Positions 37,669 through 61,475 of a stretch of DNA of 64,000 nt are shown one piece after another; positions within the stretch are counted from its first letter, which is position 1; each line of letters starts with the position of its first letter. The stretch is from NCBI GenBank assembly GCA_947579665.1, contig CANPUZ010000048.1, positions 682,001-746,000 on the forward strand. Direction: 5' to 3'. Origin of the DNA: Sympetrum striolatum (Eukaryota; Arthropoda; Insecta; Odonata; Libellulidae). The notes below the pieces were generated by a model, which was not told where the DNA came from, searched no databases, and worked only from the letters and a program-made list of their open reading frames with translations. The position numbers and the translations under genes were made by a program.

Positions 37669-39927
37669 TCTATTTAGTTCGTTGGTCGTTGAACGTGCTG
37701 CCTTTAGGTCATATGTAGCCTTTTCTTGGCTTTAAGAAACAATTATACAACTAAATTGGTTATTGTATTGTATTGTAACTAAGATGGTTTCCCAGTCTTG
37801 GTTACGACAACAAGTTCAAATTAAATAATAGTTGCCTATTCATATATTTTTAGCAGTTAACATAGTACTCCCCTGTCCACGATCGATGCCAAACTACTTA
37901 GTTTTATGAAATATGTGACTCAAGATTGCTCTATTGTGGCTTCCGATGAAAGAAATTGCCCATCCCTGTCCTAGTTGAAGGCTTCTTTGAAAACGGGTTC
38001 AAAGTTTTCTCAAGTGGGGCGAAAATACGCCCGATCTGCCGAGGGCATCAAGAGGCAGTTTTTGTTTGTTTTAGTGAGGAATAAGCGAAATGCAATGAGC
38101 ACCATAATTTATATAAGAATGCCTATGCTGATATATGGGGATTTTAAAAATACTCACCAACTATTACATACGTACATTTTATCTAATGCATTTAATAACA
38201 GTAGGTTCTAATTAATACGCAGTATTTATTCATACTCGTAACTGAATTTAAATATTGTTCTGATGCACAGGCATGAAAGTACCAAGTAATGACAGGAAAT
38301 CAAATCCTTAGATTTAGGGTAGAGGTTCTCAGCCGGTGGTGTTTACTTCTGAAGGATTTCTGGAGATTTAGGGAGGAACTGATACCGCCACTTACTAAAT
38401 TAAATGTAGAAAAACCATACTTTAATTATGTGTTTGAATTTGTTTCTATTTCTGCCCCTCAAAATTGCTTGGAGAAAAATGATACTCTTTCGGTGAAATC
38501 TTAGTTAATGTTAACGTACTCCTCGTCAATCCTAATCTTGATCAATGGCGCCTCACGCCGAGAGTTATTAGTAGTATTATTAATAATATCGTTAATAATA
38601 GCAGCTGAGATAATTGAGCACATTTGGACTCTTCAGGGGATCGATCCCGGGACTGCTTTTTTCCAAAGGCGAGCGAGCGAGATCCACTCAACTATCTGGA
38701 AGCCCAGCGCCAGATAAATATATAAAGCACATCTGTTCATTACTGAAAGGGTGTGAAACTTCAAAAGTAAATTTTCCCTAATAATAACAGTATAATATGG
38801 TAAATATGAATTAAAATGGACAAGGAGGCTCAGTTATGAAGTAATTCAGCGACTGTTAATTTCTGTAAAGTATGTAGATGTAAAACTGCCTTAGCTCAGA
38901 AAAATGTATGCCAAACACCTTCAATTTCTCAATTTATAATGAATAATAATTGAAGACAATATTTTATTATTTCCGATGTTATAGTGAACCTTGTTTATTT
39001 ATCTTAAAGATAATTTTGGAACGTTCTCTTTAATGTTTAAAATAGCGAATTCTGAGATTGAAAATGCAGAAGATAGGAGTCTACAAAACGCTAATAATTT
39101 ACACTAAATAAAACATAGATTCGTATTATTTCGTAGTATGTTTACTGCAGGGGAAAAGCTGATTGTAAAATATTGACCAGTCTATTCCCGTTATAGGAAG
39201 GTTGTGCTGGTGAAGTTGGGTTGGTGCAGTTTACCCATTGCCTTACTCAATGACGTAGTTTAGAGGACTGATAAATTAAGTTGGGACTCGGAAAGATTTT
39301 ATCAATCTAGAGATCTCTCAGAAACGATGCCAATAAATTTGAGTAACTTTTACCTTAATTTCCTTTCCATTTCAAAGAGCCTTCTGGAAAGCTATGAATC
39401 CTCCATAAAACACAGATCCATATTTACCTCAGCATCTGCTCATCTCGCTCTTAAACAGCTTACCCTTGAACTACCACATTGAATCACGTACGCCAACCAA
39501 TCTTATGCCTCACATTTCTAGCTGCGATCCATTCATCCGATATCGCTTCCATGGGAAGAATTTAATAAAGGGTCTAATGAATGGGCAAATAGCAGCCATA
39601 TTTCTATCTAATTGTAAGAGTATAGCCTTAATTTTGAGAAGAGATAACTTTCGCTGCAAGCAATAATGGGATCCCATAAGTTGGGAACAACATGAAAACG
39701 TACGTTGTTTCACGAAAATTTAAGGTCCAGTACGTTGGGTTATAAACTCACAATCCAGGTGTATCTGAAAGTCCAAAAGTTGTGAATAGCTTCAGAAAAC
39801 TGGATGTAGGAATTTCAATAATGAAAATAATATTAACCCCCCCATAGGGTAATGGTTCGCAAAATCTTGTGTTGTTTTTCTTATTCCTCGGATAATAAAT
39901 GGAATAAATTTTAATTTAATGCTTTAA
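37669..39927. other. Intergenic sequence around the SINE, no gene
   Basis: Apart from the SINE at 38620-38720 I see no supported feature. Frames at 37975, 38289 and 39466 are not recognisable. Confidence 0.4.
38620..38720 (-). mobile_element. tRNA-derived SINE fragment
   Basis: The minus strand reads GGGCTTCCAGATAGTTGAGT (A-box region) and later CCCGGGATCGATCCCCTG (B-box region) at tRNA-like spacing. It is followed by non-tRNA sequence. Confidence 0.5.
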
Positions 39928-40077
39928 CCATCGTAAATAAAACACTTAGTAACTTCCACAAATATATTTCAAACGACCGGTTTCGTCAACGAGTTGACAT
40001 CTTCAGTTGACACCTGAAGATGTCAACTCGTTGACGAAACCAGTCGATTGAAATGTCAAGTGTTTTATTTACGATGG
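39928..40077. repeat. 150-bp foldback with Penelope-type motifs in both arms
   Basis: Inner arms 39974-40006 and 40014-40046 match at 32 of 33 positions (CGACCGGTTTCGTCAACGAG ... paired with its reverse). Outer arms 39928-39947 and 40058-40077 match perfectly (CCATCGTAAATAAAACACTT). The inner arm contains CTGAAGATG, GTCAA/TTGAC and CGAAAC, the same hammerhead-like pattern as at 7337-7369. Confidence 0.75.
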
Positions 40078-40921
40078 ATTATACTGCATTCCACGAAGTG
40101 AGGATAGAACATATAAACTTTGTTTTAACTTCATCCTCTTCTATTTTCCTATGCCACATTTAAAATGCTAAAACATCCGAATACTACTGCTTTCTCTCAA
40201 GATTCTATTTCCGCGTTACATAATAGAAATTGAGAATTTTCGCATGAGCTTGTATGTATTGAAATATTCTCAACTGTAAGGAGATACGTATACATTTAGT
40301 CGGCTGATAACAACAGCTATTTGGCCACACTCGATAACTGCTATAGATGTTATCTGGTATGTAAAATGAAATAATTAAAGTGAGCGTTTCATGAGATTTT
40401 AGCCAAAAATACAGCTTATGTTCCTATTTTTAATTACATCTTTAGTCGTTTTATTGATTTGAAGTTTCGTATTATATGCATGGAAAGCTATATTTCAGGG
40501 AATGTTATTACATAAATAACGTTTTCAGGCAGGATTTCAATTCTTTGTGAGATAAATAATGTTATAGATTTGAACACTTCGGCGTCAGAAAGAAATTCAC
40601 ACAAAATATAATTCAATTTTGCTCGTAAGCAAGACTTAGTGATCAACTTCAGCGTGGAGTTACAAAGTCATACAGTTTTCTAATAATAGCATGAAATCTA
40701 ACTTTTAGATTTGACTTGGTAGCAAGTTAACGTGGAATTATTCTGAAAATGTTAGGTGACTTGGAGAAGTCATTTTGAAGAACATTAAAATTTAAGTCTC
40801 AAATTATTCCCAAACTCGGGTATTTATCACCAATTCAACCCCATTTTTGTATTTTATCCGATAATTGTCATAATTCAAAATTAGTGTTTTCCTAACAATG
40901 TCAACAGTTGAGTAGTTTTTG

Positions 40922-41250
40922 GTGATTAACGCTTAACCGGAAGTTGCGGTTTATCCGAAAAAAATATCTCTGTAAGAATGCAATGTAGGTATATACATTT
41001 ACAAACAAAAGTTATAGATAATGTACTTTACAACAACTTTTGTATGTAACATTTATTCGTTACACTGATTGTTTAGGAGTTATTCTTGAATAATGGTTAA
41101 CCGGAAGTTGTTGTTTATCCAGAAATGGAAGTTTTTCATACATAACTCGATCAAAATGCAATGTACGTATATACAATTATGTACCAAAGTTATAGATAAT
41201 GTAATTTACTACAACTTTTGTATGAAACATTGTCCTGTAACACTCATTGT
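40922..41250. repeat. Tandem duplication, about 163-bp unit, two copies
   Basis: TTAACCGGAAGTTG begins each copy (40932 and 41097), and AAAGTTATAGATAATGTA with ACAACTTTTGTATG recur 165-170 bp apart. The TTAACCGGAAGT string also appears at 63698. Confidence 0.7.
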
Positions 41251-41654
41251 TTTGGAATTATTTATATATATTACCGGCATAGGCTTCTGTTTTCAATAAA
41301 TATGGAGAAAGTCATGTGTTGGCCACATCAGATTTTTGTATTTGACAGTGAATGACAAAGTAACAAAGATCAGGGGACAAAGGTTCAAGAAGTAGAAATG
41401 TAGGATTTTGGATACATTGATTAAATCAGCGTCCGATCTAACGATTACGAACATTACGCAGAAAGTTTCGATCTGAAGTGCCTTTTTGTCTGATGCTTTT
41501 GAGATAAAGAAGGAGCACATTAAAATACAAAATATTTTCGGCCGAAATCAAACAAAAAACTAGGAAATAAGCAATAAAAGGGCTTGAATGAGATATAGAT
41601 GAGAAAGTATAGGATGAGGATAAGAGCCTGAAGCTATCTCGAAGGGATGAGTAG

Positions 41655-41760
41655 ATTAATTGATTAGACCTTTTATTAGTTTAACCCCGGAGGGCATCCC
41701 CTCCTCCTCCAACATCCGCATGGGTCTGACTTCAGAAGGAATAGACAAACAAAAAATTTG
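41655..41760 (-). mobile_element. LINE 3' tail fragment
   Basis: The minus strand reads GGGGATGCCCTCCGGGGTTA then AATAAAAGGTCTAATCAATT, a relative of the tails at 33718 and 37638. Confidence 0.4.
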
Positions 41761-42829
41761 CGAGGTAAAATCTCTGGATACTTTATTTTATAGGCATAAA
41801 AGATGAAATGAATGGTCAGAAAGAAATGAAGAAGAAATCAATATTTACTTCTAAAGTAATAGTGAATATGCTACAAATATTCCAATTGAAAATTGCTTTC
41901 AACTTTGACCTACAGACACGGAGTCAATATAGGCATTCTAATCTGGGGATTCACTCACAAAGAATCAATTTCTTTTTGAGCTAAATTGCTGGGATAACAA
42001 AGGAAAAGGATTGAGGAGAAATAACTATATTTACTAGAAAACATCAAGACATTTTCCATTCTAAAGCTTTTCCTTTAATTCAGCCCACATCAAACGATGC
42101 CAACATACAATTATACTTAAAAAAACGTATCGTTTTACGTCACAGACACAGACCTAACCTAAAAAGAAATATAGAAAATCGTCGGCGAGAGAGTTTTACG
42201 AAATTCTTGCCGCAAGAGACTGTTGATGACTACAACAGGATTTCAATAAAGGATGTAAAATAAATCTATGTATACTAACAGCAAACGTGCAGCAGTATGA
42301 CACTGTTTTCAAATAGCCAATATTTTTATCGCAAAGATGTTTGCTGTGTTTATGTTTAGACCAATTACGTTCTCATGAGTATCAATTTAAATATATTTCT
42401 GAAGTAAAGGAAGCTTCTGAGAACGAAAAAGATGAGCGTAACATTTCCATAGCAACCCGTGTAAACACTGATGCATCGACATCTTATTAAGATGAATTCG
42501 GTAGAGATTTCGGGCAACAGGATAATTCAGCAATATATCGAAGGCCATCAATTACGTCGACCCTTTTACCTTTAGGCAAACAAGCGAGAGAGAGGAAATG
42601 ACCCTCATTACATCGGATGCTCCTTTAATGTCTCCCTCCCACACAACTCTCGTCTCTATTCAACGATCCACGCGTGCCTCAGCCCTCCCATTACCATGAA
42701 GAACTCTTTCATTCGAGCGAAGAAAGCTTCAAGATGCAAAGAAGTTCATTTGAGCATAACTTCATACTTTGTATATACATGATAATATAAACATGGTATA
42801 GCATAAACACTGAAGTAATGTCAAAAGGC
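41761..42829. other. AT-rich sequence without recognised features
   Basis: Nothing supported. Confidence 0.4.
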
Positions 42830-43067
42830 GCACCAAGATATTTCCAATAGCGATTTAATTTCAATGCTTAGCTGCTGTTGCCCTTCACCGGTGAAGTCTC
42901 CTTAAGCTCTCATGAACTTGTCAGGAGGTGCCTCACCGAGACAACAGCAACAACGAACACACACAAGCAAACCCTGTTCGGAAAAATCCAATCAACCGGG
43001 AATCGAACCTGGGACCTTGGGGTAAGAGCGATAGCGTAGCTGGAATACTATCCACTCGGGCACGTAA
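42830..43067 (-). mobile_element. tRNA-derived SINE
   Basis: The minus strand starts GTGCCCGAGTGGATAGTATT (A-box region), then CCAAGGTCCCAGGTTCGATT CCCGG (B box), at the spacing of a tRNA with a long variable arm. A non-tRNA body runs to about 42830. A classic SINE layout. Confidence 0.75.
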
Positions 43068-44315
43068 AGATTATTATTATTTAAAGATAATTACTGACAC
43101 TATATCAGGGGCTTTATATTTATGATAGCGGAGTAAAGCAGGTTTCCTTTGAAAGTAATTCCAATTAACTTTCCAAATGCCATTTTGTCGGGATGCATAC
43201 ATTATAGTCATTGTGATTGAATAAAACGCCATGATATAATAATTCAAACTCCTCATTTCATCCTACGCAGATTACAAGAACTAAAAGGTCATCAAGGGGA
43301 AAGGTGAAGGGCCGATGGCCGCTTTAAGCCGCCTTAGGATCATCTGGAACAATCGCGCGTTCTAATTTCCTTAACACCAAAACAATTTGAAATTAACTAA
43401 ATCCTCCCAGTGAATAAGAGTTAATTTCAGCGTAAATTCAAAATTAAAACGAAGGAAAAACCGCATTGGAGTTTGGTATTTCAACTTTGCCATAAAAATC
43501 TCTTGTCAAGAATAATTATATCTCAAAAGATGACGAATATGTCAAGCGGATTAAAAAATGAACGTCATTACAAAACGTTGCCGTAAGATCTTACCCACGA
43601 TCAACCGGTTGGAGAGCACTGTCATATGATCATAGCTTACCTTAAATCTCTGCAAATTCCAAGAATAGTCATCAAGGACATCAAAAGTATGAACCAAAAT
43701 CTTCCAAATACTATAGACCAGAGTGATGTCACATAAATGAGGAAAAATTCTTCTTTGGTATGCATTTTTTCACTTTATTTTGACCTCAAACACAACGAAG
43801 AACCGCTACGGTGAGAAGCTCGAAGTGAAATGAAGAAAGCTTAAATTGGTTGCTAAGGAACAGCATTGTTGCGTATTCCGGAGCTCTCGTCCTATATTAC
43901 TCCAGTAGCTCGGTGAGAAAGAGGTAAATAGACATGGTAATGGTAGACAAATGCACCACGTGGAGGATACTTAGTCCGAGTTTGACTCGCAAGCCATCAA
44001 CTAAGCTATAAACTGTTATTAATAGGTAGTCAAAAATTATGAAGTTAAGATTTAACCTCCTGTATTTGTAGCTAATGTCCTTCAGTTAATTAGAAATACA
44101 ATGAATTTCTAGCTTTCAGTGTTATCACGGACTTGTATCTTTTGCGGAATTAACCCTTTGGGACAGGTAATGCGCGTGGCATCAATGGGGAAACACGTAA
44201 TGTTTATCAGCTGCTACAATTTTACTCGTCAATATTGTTACATCGATTTAAAGTATATCAAAATGCTGATTAGTGAAATTATCCATACTAAGGAACGATT
44301 ATATTTCATTCAAGT
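43068..44315. other. Intergenic sequence, no gene
   Basis: Nothing supported before the NHR-like exon at 44316. The frame at 44119-44325 is not in phase with it. Confidence 0.4.
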
Positions 44316-44456
44316 CACGAGGTAATCAGAGGTGGAGGCAGCGTAATAACAACTCGACCACTGAAAGACAAGGAACTGTTTGAAATGAGATTGGACAAAA
44401 GTATCTCCAAATATGGAGAGTCACTCTGTTTTGAAATTAAAAGGTGTATTATATAA
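44316..44456 (+). pseudogene. Isolated Neuralized-repeat exon copy on the opposite strand
   Basis: The plus strand reads HEVIRGGGSVITTRPLKDKE then LFEMRLDKSISKYGES and a stop at 44454. This closely matches exon 7 of the gene at 47333-47509 (GGSVITNRPLKDDELFEVRLD), including the bases at the start. An acceptor-like AG (ATTCAAG) sits at the homologous place. After the aspartate the similarity fades and the conserved Trp is replaced. I find no matching upstream or downstream NHR exon nearby on this strand. It is either a decayed inverted duplicate or an exon of a second, otherwise unseen NHR gene. Confidence 0.6.
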
Positions 44457-45361
44457 ACTCACAAGGAATCGGTTCAAGACAGTTGTCCTCGTTTAGATAA
44501 TTAGGTATTGTTCCTCGTCTATAACTCAAGTTTGTCTCTGCAATTCATCTTTTACTCCAATTCACAGTCACTCGATTCCTCTCATCTTTGGCTTCGATTC
44601 TTATCTGATATTCATCCCATATTCTATCTTTCTCACATTAAGAAGTAATATCCACGAGTAACTGCATTAAATTTATAAGCAAACGTCCGGACGATCTAAT
44701 TATCGTTCATATTGTGCAATTTTCTTCATCCCTGATTGTTGATCACTCAAATTCGATTCAACAACGCACTCAAAAATGTGTACATGTACCTTTTGGGAAC
44801 TTTCCTCACTGCCCTTCCAGATTTATTGAACTTTGAGCTATTAAAATAGTAGGTAAAACCGATGAACAATGGGTGAAATTTCATTGGTGTTACTAAGCAT
44901 ATATCTTTTTAAGGTTATACGGTGATTAAGATAGCAATATATAATGCTTTAGAAATATAAACAGCAAATAATTATAAATTTAAATTAGCGATATGTTAAT
45001 AATAGTCTATATTTTACAGGAGAAGTCATCAGAAGTCAAACAATGTAAGTATTCCGTAAGCTGAAGACAATGTCCTAAGTATATAATAGAAGATGGCGGA
45101 AAAGTGCCAATTGCTTCATCTCGCACTTCCAAAGTCAACATTAGTTTTCCCTCAAAATAATAAATCCTCAAATGTTTGGTCACTTAACATGGATTCGGGT
45201 GATTAAAAACAGCATCCAATTCATTAAAATTCCAGTGAGTGAATAAACAGAAGGTACGAAGGAGTTGGTAACATGCTAAAATATATTCAATTGGTATCTG
45301 ATGAGTCCTTTCCTTAATGTCCTTTTAATGCTTAAAAAATTAACCGTGTATTTACTCGTAT

Positions 45362-45839
45362 GGGATCGTCCATTAATCACATGAGGCTCGAAGGGGGGAT
45401 TGGAAAATATCACAAGGAGGAGGGGGGTGCAGTGAGATATCACGTGTATTTATTTTTTCGTTGAGCGCGCTATTTCTAAACAGAAAAACGGCCGCCCGGC
45501 TCGGCCTTCCAGTCGCCAGTAAGTCCGTGATTTTGGCGCCGAAAACATGCGAAAATCGTTGCCGAGGATATTTTCCCTTAAAACAATTCCTAAACTAGGA
45601 GATCTGTTTAAACACCTACTTGCAGAGTATGAGAAAGGGAATAAAACCTAGTGTGGCTCAGAAGGGATTTAATGATCCTCACACGACGATCGAGAGAGAT
45701 TCTCTGCGTAGTGAAAATGATGACGCCGAGGGGCCGACCGTCGTTGATCTTCGAGAAAGTCTAAAACCTCACCACGTATCACCAGGGGGGAGGGGGGTTA
45801 AAAAGTTGCAAAAAAACATGTGATTAATGGACGTCCCTT
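45362..45839. mobile_element. TIR element with GGGAnCGTCCATTAATCACA ends
   Basis: GGGATCGTCCATTAATCACA at 45362 and its inverted form TGTGATTAATGGACGTCCC ending near 45838 define the ends; GGGGGG-rich blocks lie inside each. Such termini are common in arthropod DNA elements. The inner frame 45620-45823 is unrecognised. Confidence 0.62.
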
Positions 45840-46286
45840 ATACTAAATTAGTTTATTCTTTTTAAACCTACGAGTTAGAATTCAATGAAATGGCTCTTTA
45901 TCATCTAAGAAACTACTGGAGTAGTATATTCACAAGAACATGCTACTCAGGTAGAAACAGGTCCTCAATAAAAAAATAAAAAAATTGTGGAAAATTTAGC
46001 GTTATTTTTTCATTACTTCGAAGAACACCGCCTCTCACAATTCTATTTACAATAGGTTTGTGCAGATTTTTTACACATACTTTTAGGAGTGTTTTCCTGC
46101 TAAGGATATTTGCTAACGAGCTTCACTTGTGTCCATGGAATCCACAACTATGATATTCTTATTCTACATATATTCGAATTATTTTTACTATTATTTACTG
46201 ATGAGATCTTTCTAAATTGAGAATGTGTTGAATGAAAGAGGAAATCTCGATTTATCCCAAAAGAAAAAAACTATTAATTATTATTA

Positions 46287-46292
46287 TTTATT
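46287..46292 (-). terminator. Candidate poly(A) signal of the PB1-ZZ-NHR gene
   Basis: The minus strand reads AATAAA here, about 110 nt downstream of the TAG stop at 46402. It is the first canonical hexamer I see after the stop, in AT-rich sequence, so chance occurrence is possible. Confidence 0.5.
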
Positions 46293-46401
46293 TGTTTACA
46301 ATGATGTAACATATCAAGGGTAACAATTTGAGATCTTAATACAAATATGAGTTATGATTCGAATAATGCATTAAACAAAGCAAAGCAATTCAGCTGTTCG
46401 T

Positions 46402-57926
<11,525 letters not shown>

Positions 57927-58103
57927 TGCTAAAATAAAGCAGATAAAGTAAAATTTTAGTTTGTCGGTTATCAACAATAACGTTTATAAGGGTATTAATA
58001 TGCACAGAAATCAAGTACAGTGATGTCTGGTAATGTCTAAAGGCTGGGACACAATCAACGGGAACTTAGCTGTGTATAAATAAATGGAATGAATGATACC
58101 GGA

Positions 58104-58345
58104 CCCGCTTAGCCTCGGTTGCGATATCGTAGGAAGGGCGTTGGCAACTGAGTGACGTGATGTTGAATATGCGCAAGGCGGAACTTGCTGGCTCTCTGGG
58201 ATCGATCCAAGGACCATCAGGGATACATTAAACAGCGAATATGAAATTTATCTATGATCTTTATTCACATGCACATTCAAAAAAATATCGTAAAATTCGT
58301 AAAATACGTACATTAACAACAAAGTAGCAGCTAATTTTTAATGCG
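58104..58345 (+). repeat. Single dispersed piece of the array subrepeat
   Basis: Includes ATATCGTAGGAAGGGCGTTG and CTCTGGGATCGATCCAAGGA, the same order as at 60880-60980. One subrepeat is recognisable; the B-box-like core is altered (TCGATCC). Confidence 0.6.
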
Positions 58346-59120
58346 TCATTTTCCGACTTTTAGACAGCTTTTCGGGAATTGTGCGTCGGTGATCTCGGAC
58401 GCCCCATCATACGTGTTTGTAGATTTTTCGCGAAAGCGTTGGCAATGTCGTTGGGATTTAATGTACGTGTTTTCGTTTTTGATTGGCTGAGTTTTTGTAG
58501 TGCCTTGTACATTTCCCTGTCGTGTGGTGATAGACATTGTCGCCAGTTGTCGTTTTGGTGTCGTCCGGGAGGTGTGTGTAATTTTCCTTATCTTGCGAGG
58601 CGACGAGGAAGTGATGACGTCACATCGTGGGCTGTCTCGGCGTGTCACGTGTTGAATGTTTATTTCGCATTTCCGGTTTTCTTCTGATGAATAAAGCGTG
58701 GTTGGTGTACGACGTTCGTGGTGCTGTCTGAGGGTGTTCGCTTCAGGCGATGTCGGTGATGATGGGTAGATAGCCAGATGATAATTCACGGACATTAAGG
58801 ACGGAGTATTGACGAACTCTTTGTATATTGCTAAGTGTTATATTCTTAAGTGTTCGTGCCGTTTTTGTGGTCGGAGCATTGGGTAATTGAATGGAATAGT
58901 TGGGATGTTTTTGTGTGTAATTAATGTCCTCTTGTAAACCAATGTTTAGTGGAATATATATTTAATTTAATTCCTATGACTACGCCTCCTCCCTATTTGC
59001 CGTGGCAGTCAATGCGGTGAATAAGTGTGTAGCGGGAGTCTAAATTTGTCTTCGATAAATGTTTCTTGCAGGCAGAAGATGTCTAAGTCGTGTAAAGTTG
59101 TTTAACTCGTCTTGCATTTT
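58346..59120 (-). mobile_element. Degenerate LINE endonuclease region
   Basis: The minus strand from 59085 reads LDIFCLQETFIEDKFRLPLH, and in another frame GGGVVIGIKLNIYSTKHWFT. IxxLQETxIxxxxxxxLPxH and GGGVxxxIK are typical of LINE endonucleases. The long frame 58795-58346 (charged, Ser/Thr/Arg-rich) follows on the same strand and may be part of the element. The plus-strand frame 58379-58687 is its shadow. Confidence 0.5.
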
Positions 59121-59429
59121 GTGTCTGCTGTAGCAATTAACAATAATAATAATGTATTATTCCTTTTCTGTGATAAAAAATGCATATTTTGAAACATCAA
59201 GTACGGAATATAGGTACCCTTAAAGTGAGAACCACTAGTTTTAGGGTTACCGACTCTTCGGTTTATAAAACTATAAAAAACAGTATTTGTTAAATTCATA
59301 CATAATTAAACTATGACATGACAGAGATGCAATAAATTTAAAAAATATTCGATCTTAAGAAACAAAAAATCAACATCTTCATGTTGCGGCAGCCAATCTT
59401 TTAATTTTACGGCAAATTTAATTTTACTT

Positions 59430-60010
59430 TTTACAGGAGTGATACACTTAGGCAAAGTAAAATAAATTTTAGCACATAAATATATATATACGATTGTCTA
59501 AATAATTCTATATTAGGTTTTAAGATTACAGCATAACATGATCTCAAATAATACAATTTTGGTTTACCCCTCTCCCCTACACGATTGAATAATAATCTTA
59601 GAAACTTATAAACAAATAGATTTCTTAGAGGTAACAGTTCGGCTTTAACAAATAATGGGAAGGAATGTTCTCTGTAAGGTGCTCTTAATGTAACTCTAAT
59701 GAACTTTTTTGAAGCAGTATTAGAGGCTTGATATTGGACTCCTCCCCAGCAAAGAATCCCGTACTGAAGACGTGAATGTACCAAAGCGCAATTGTCGTTT
59801 CTTAAAACAGAAAATGGACACAAGTATCATAACTTATAAAATTTTCTAATAGATGTTATTAGTTCAGAGTTCAGATATACAGTTACAGTTTTCATCAAGA
59901 TATATTCCCAGGTACTTTACATGTTGAACTCGCTAAATCCTAGTACAGTTAGAAGAGGATATTGAATTGTCTTTTATACACTTCATGCGTTTATAATACG
60001 AGTGATTCTG
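59430..60010 (-). mobile_element. LINE reverse-transcriptase C-terminal fragment
   Basis: The minus strand contains VQHVKYLGIYLDENCNC, then ALVHSRLQYGILCWGGVQYQ, KFIRVTLRAPYREHSFPLFV and LPLRNLFVYKFLRLLFNR. These are the conserved end blocks of Jockey/CR1-type LINE proteins. Frame breaks lie between the blocks. Confidence 0.7.
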
Positions 60011-60059
60011 GTCAGTTCCAACTAAGAATTATTTGTGGGCGTAGTAATATTTAGATTTT

Positions 60060-60803
60060 TTAGATTTAGATATATACCCCGCGAGCCACCAGAGGCGTGC
60101 GGCAGGGGGTGTAATACACCACCATTATTCAATCACCCCTATTAGCATCTCTAATAGCCTGGGGTAAAAACGACCAAAAGTAATTATCCGTCCTTGCGAT
60201 TACTTCCCTATAACGCTTCGTCGATGCCTCTCGGAGATCGCCTTCCCTCCTTACTGGCACTAACATTTCACTTACTTCGTCTATAAATTCTGTACGAATG
60301 AACTTATCGAAAAGTTTCCGACGATATTCAGATCTTCTTATCTGTAGTAAATTCCAACCTAGGGACTCTATCATTGCCGTAACGCTGCTATCGAACCTGA
60401 AATCCCCGCAAACGAATCGGGCTGCTCTACGCTGGACCATCTCTAAATCTGAGACTAAACCTACTTCGTGTGGGTCCCAAAACGCACAGCAGTATTCTAG
60501 ACTCGGACGAATAAGAGAAAAGTAAGCAATTTCTTTGACTCTCGATGAGCATCCTCTCAACGTAGTTAATCTTTGCATTCTATTCGCTTTTCCTATCCCA
60601 TCTCGAAAATGTTCTTTAAATGATAAGTTACTGCTAAGCGTGACTCCTTGGTTTTTGTTATCGTGCGATAACTCTAATGGATGCCCTGAAATTTGGTACT
60701 GCGCGACATCGCGTCTTCCATTAGCTGAGTTCTCGCAGAAGGGCGTGTAGGAAAAATCATTATTTTGTGTATGCGTTGTTGTTCCCCGATTTGTATGAAC
60801 CAT
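60060..60803 (-). mobile_element. LINE (Daphne/CR1-type) 3' portion with intact long frame
   Basis: A 224-codon open frame includes NLSFKEHFRDGIGKANRMQR, YFSLIRPSLEYCCAFWDPHE, LEMVQRRAARFVCGDF and FWSFLPQAIRDANRG. These are the final blocks of a LINE ORF2. The 3' end carries CACCCCCTGCCGCACGCC and GGTGGCTCGCGGGG. It is 5'-truncated at about 60803. The long open frame suggests a rather recent insertion. Confidence 0.75.
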
Positions 60804-60879
60804 GTAAAACGTTCTGAGTTGCTTTTTGCGTTCTTCCGTTCGGCTGCACTACGTGGCAACAGTGTTCTCGGAGTGTTTT

Positions 60880-61475
60880 GCGACGTCGTAGGAAGGGCGT
60901 TGGCGACGGAGTGACGTCATGTTGAATAAGCGCAAGGAGGGGCGGAACCTGCTGCCTCTCTGGGATCGAACCAAGGACAATCCGAGGAACGTTAAATAGC
61001 GATCATAAAATTGATTCACTATCTCTATGTACATACCGAGTTTTAAGTTTTTATGTTATCGGGAAGAGATTTTTTACTTAAAATGGTCGCAATGCATTTT
61101 AAAAGGGATAATATTTGCCCTGATATAGAGTCGAACCAAGGATAATCTTTGAAGATGTCTTTATGGTTTCCGTCGGATATGCACGGTTTCTAGCGATCCC
61201 TCGAATTTCAACTGTCTACTTTGCCGAAAAGTGATTGAAAAAATTTTCGAAAATCCCCGCAATGTATCTTTATGGAGAAAATCGTAACTTTGGGGCCTTC
61301 TGGAATCGAACCCATGACACTGAAGTTCAAAGTTGCCTTGTTTCTGGAGGTTACACGTTATGGCCATAACGTCGTAAAACTTTAAGTCAGTGACACTTGT
61401 GGAATATGGTTAGAATTTTGGGTAAATTTTAAGTGTGAAACTAGAAATTTACCTAATTTTGATCCCCTATATATA
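60880..61475 (+). repeat. Dispersed partial array unit (last three subrepeats)
   Basis: Motifs CTCTGGGATCGAACCAAGGA (60958), AGAGTCGAACCAAGGA (61126) and CTGGAATCGAACCCATGA (61300) match the fourth to sixth subrepeats. The end TTTTGATCCCCTATATATAG and the spacer string ACATCCGGAGAAACGTCTTT follow. The left edge is ACGTCGTAGGAAGGGCGTTG, shared with 58129. Confidence 0.8.

Noticed and set aside
58379..58687. Plus-strand 102-codon frame as a gene
   Set aside because: It is antisense to a charged minus-strand frame that continues from LINE endonuclease sequence.
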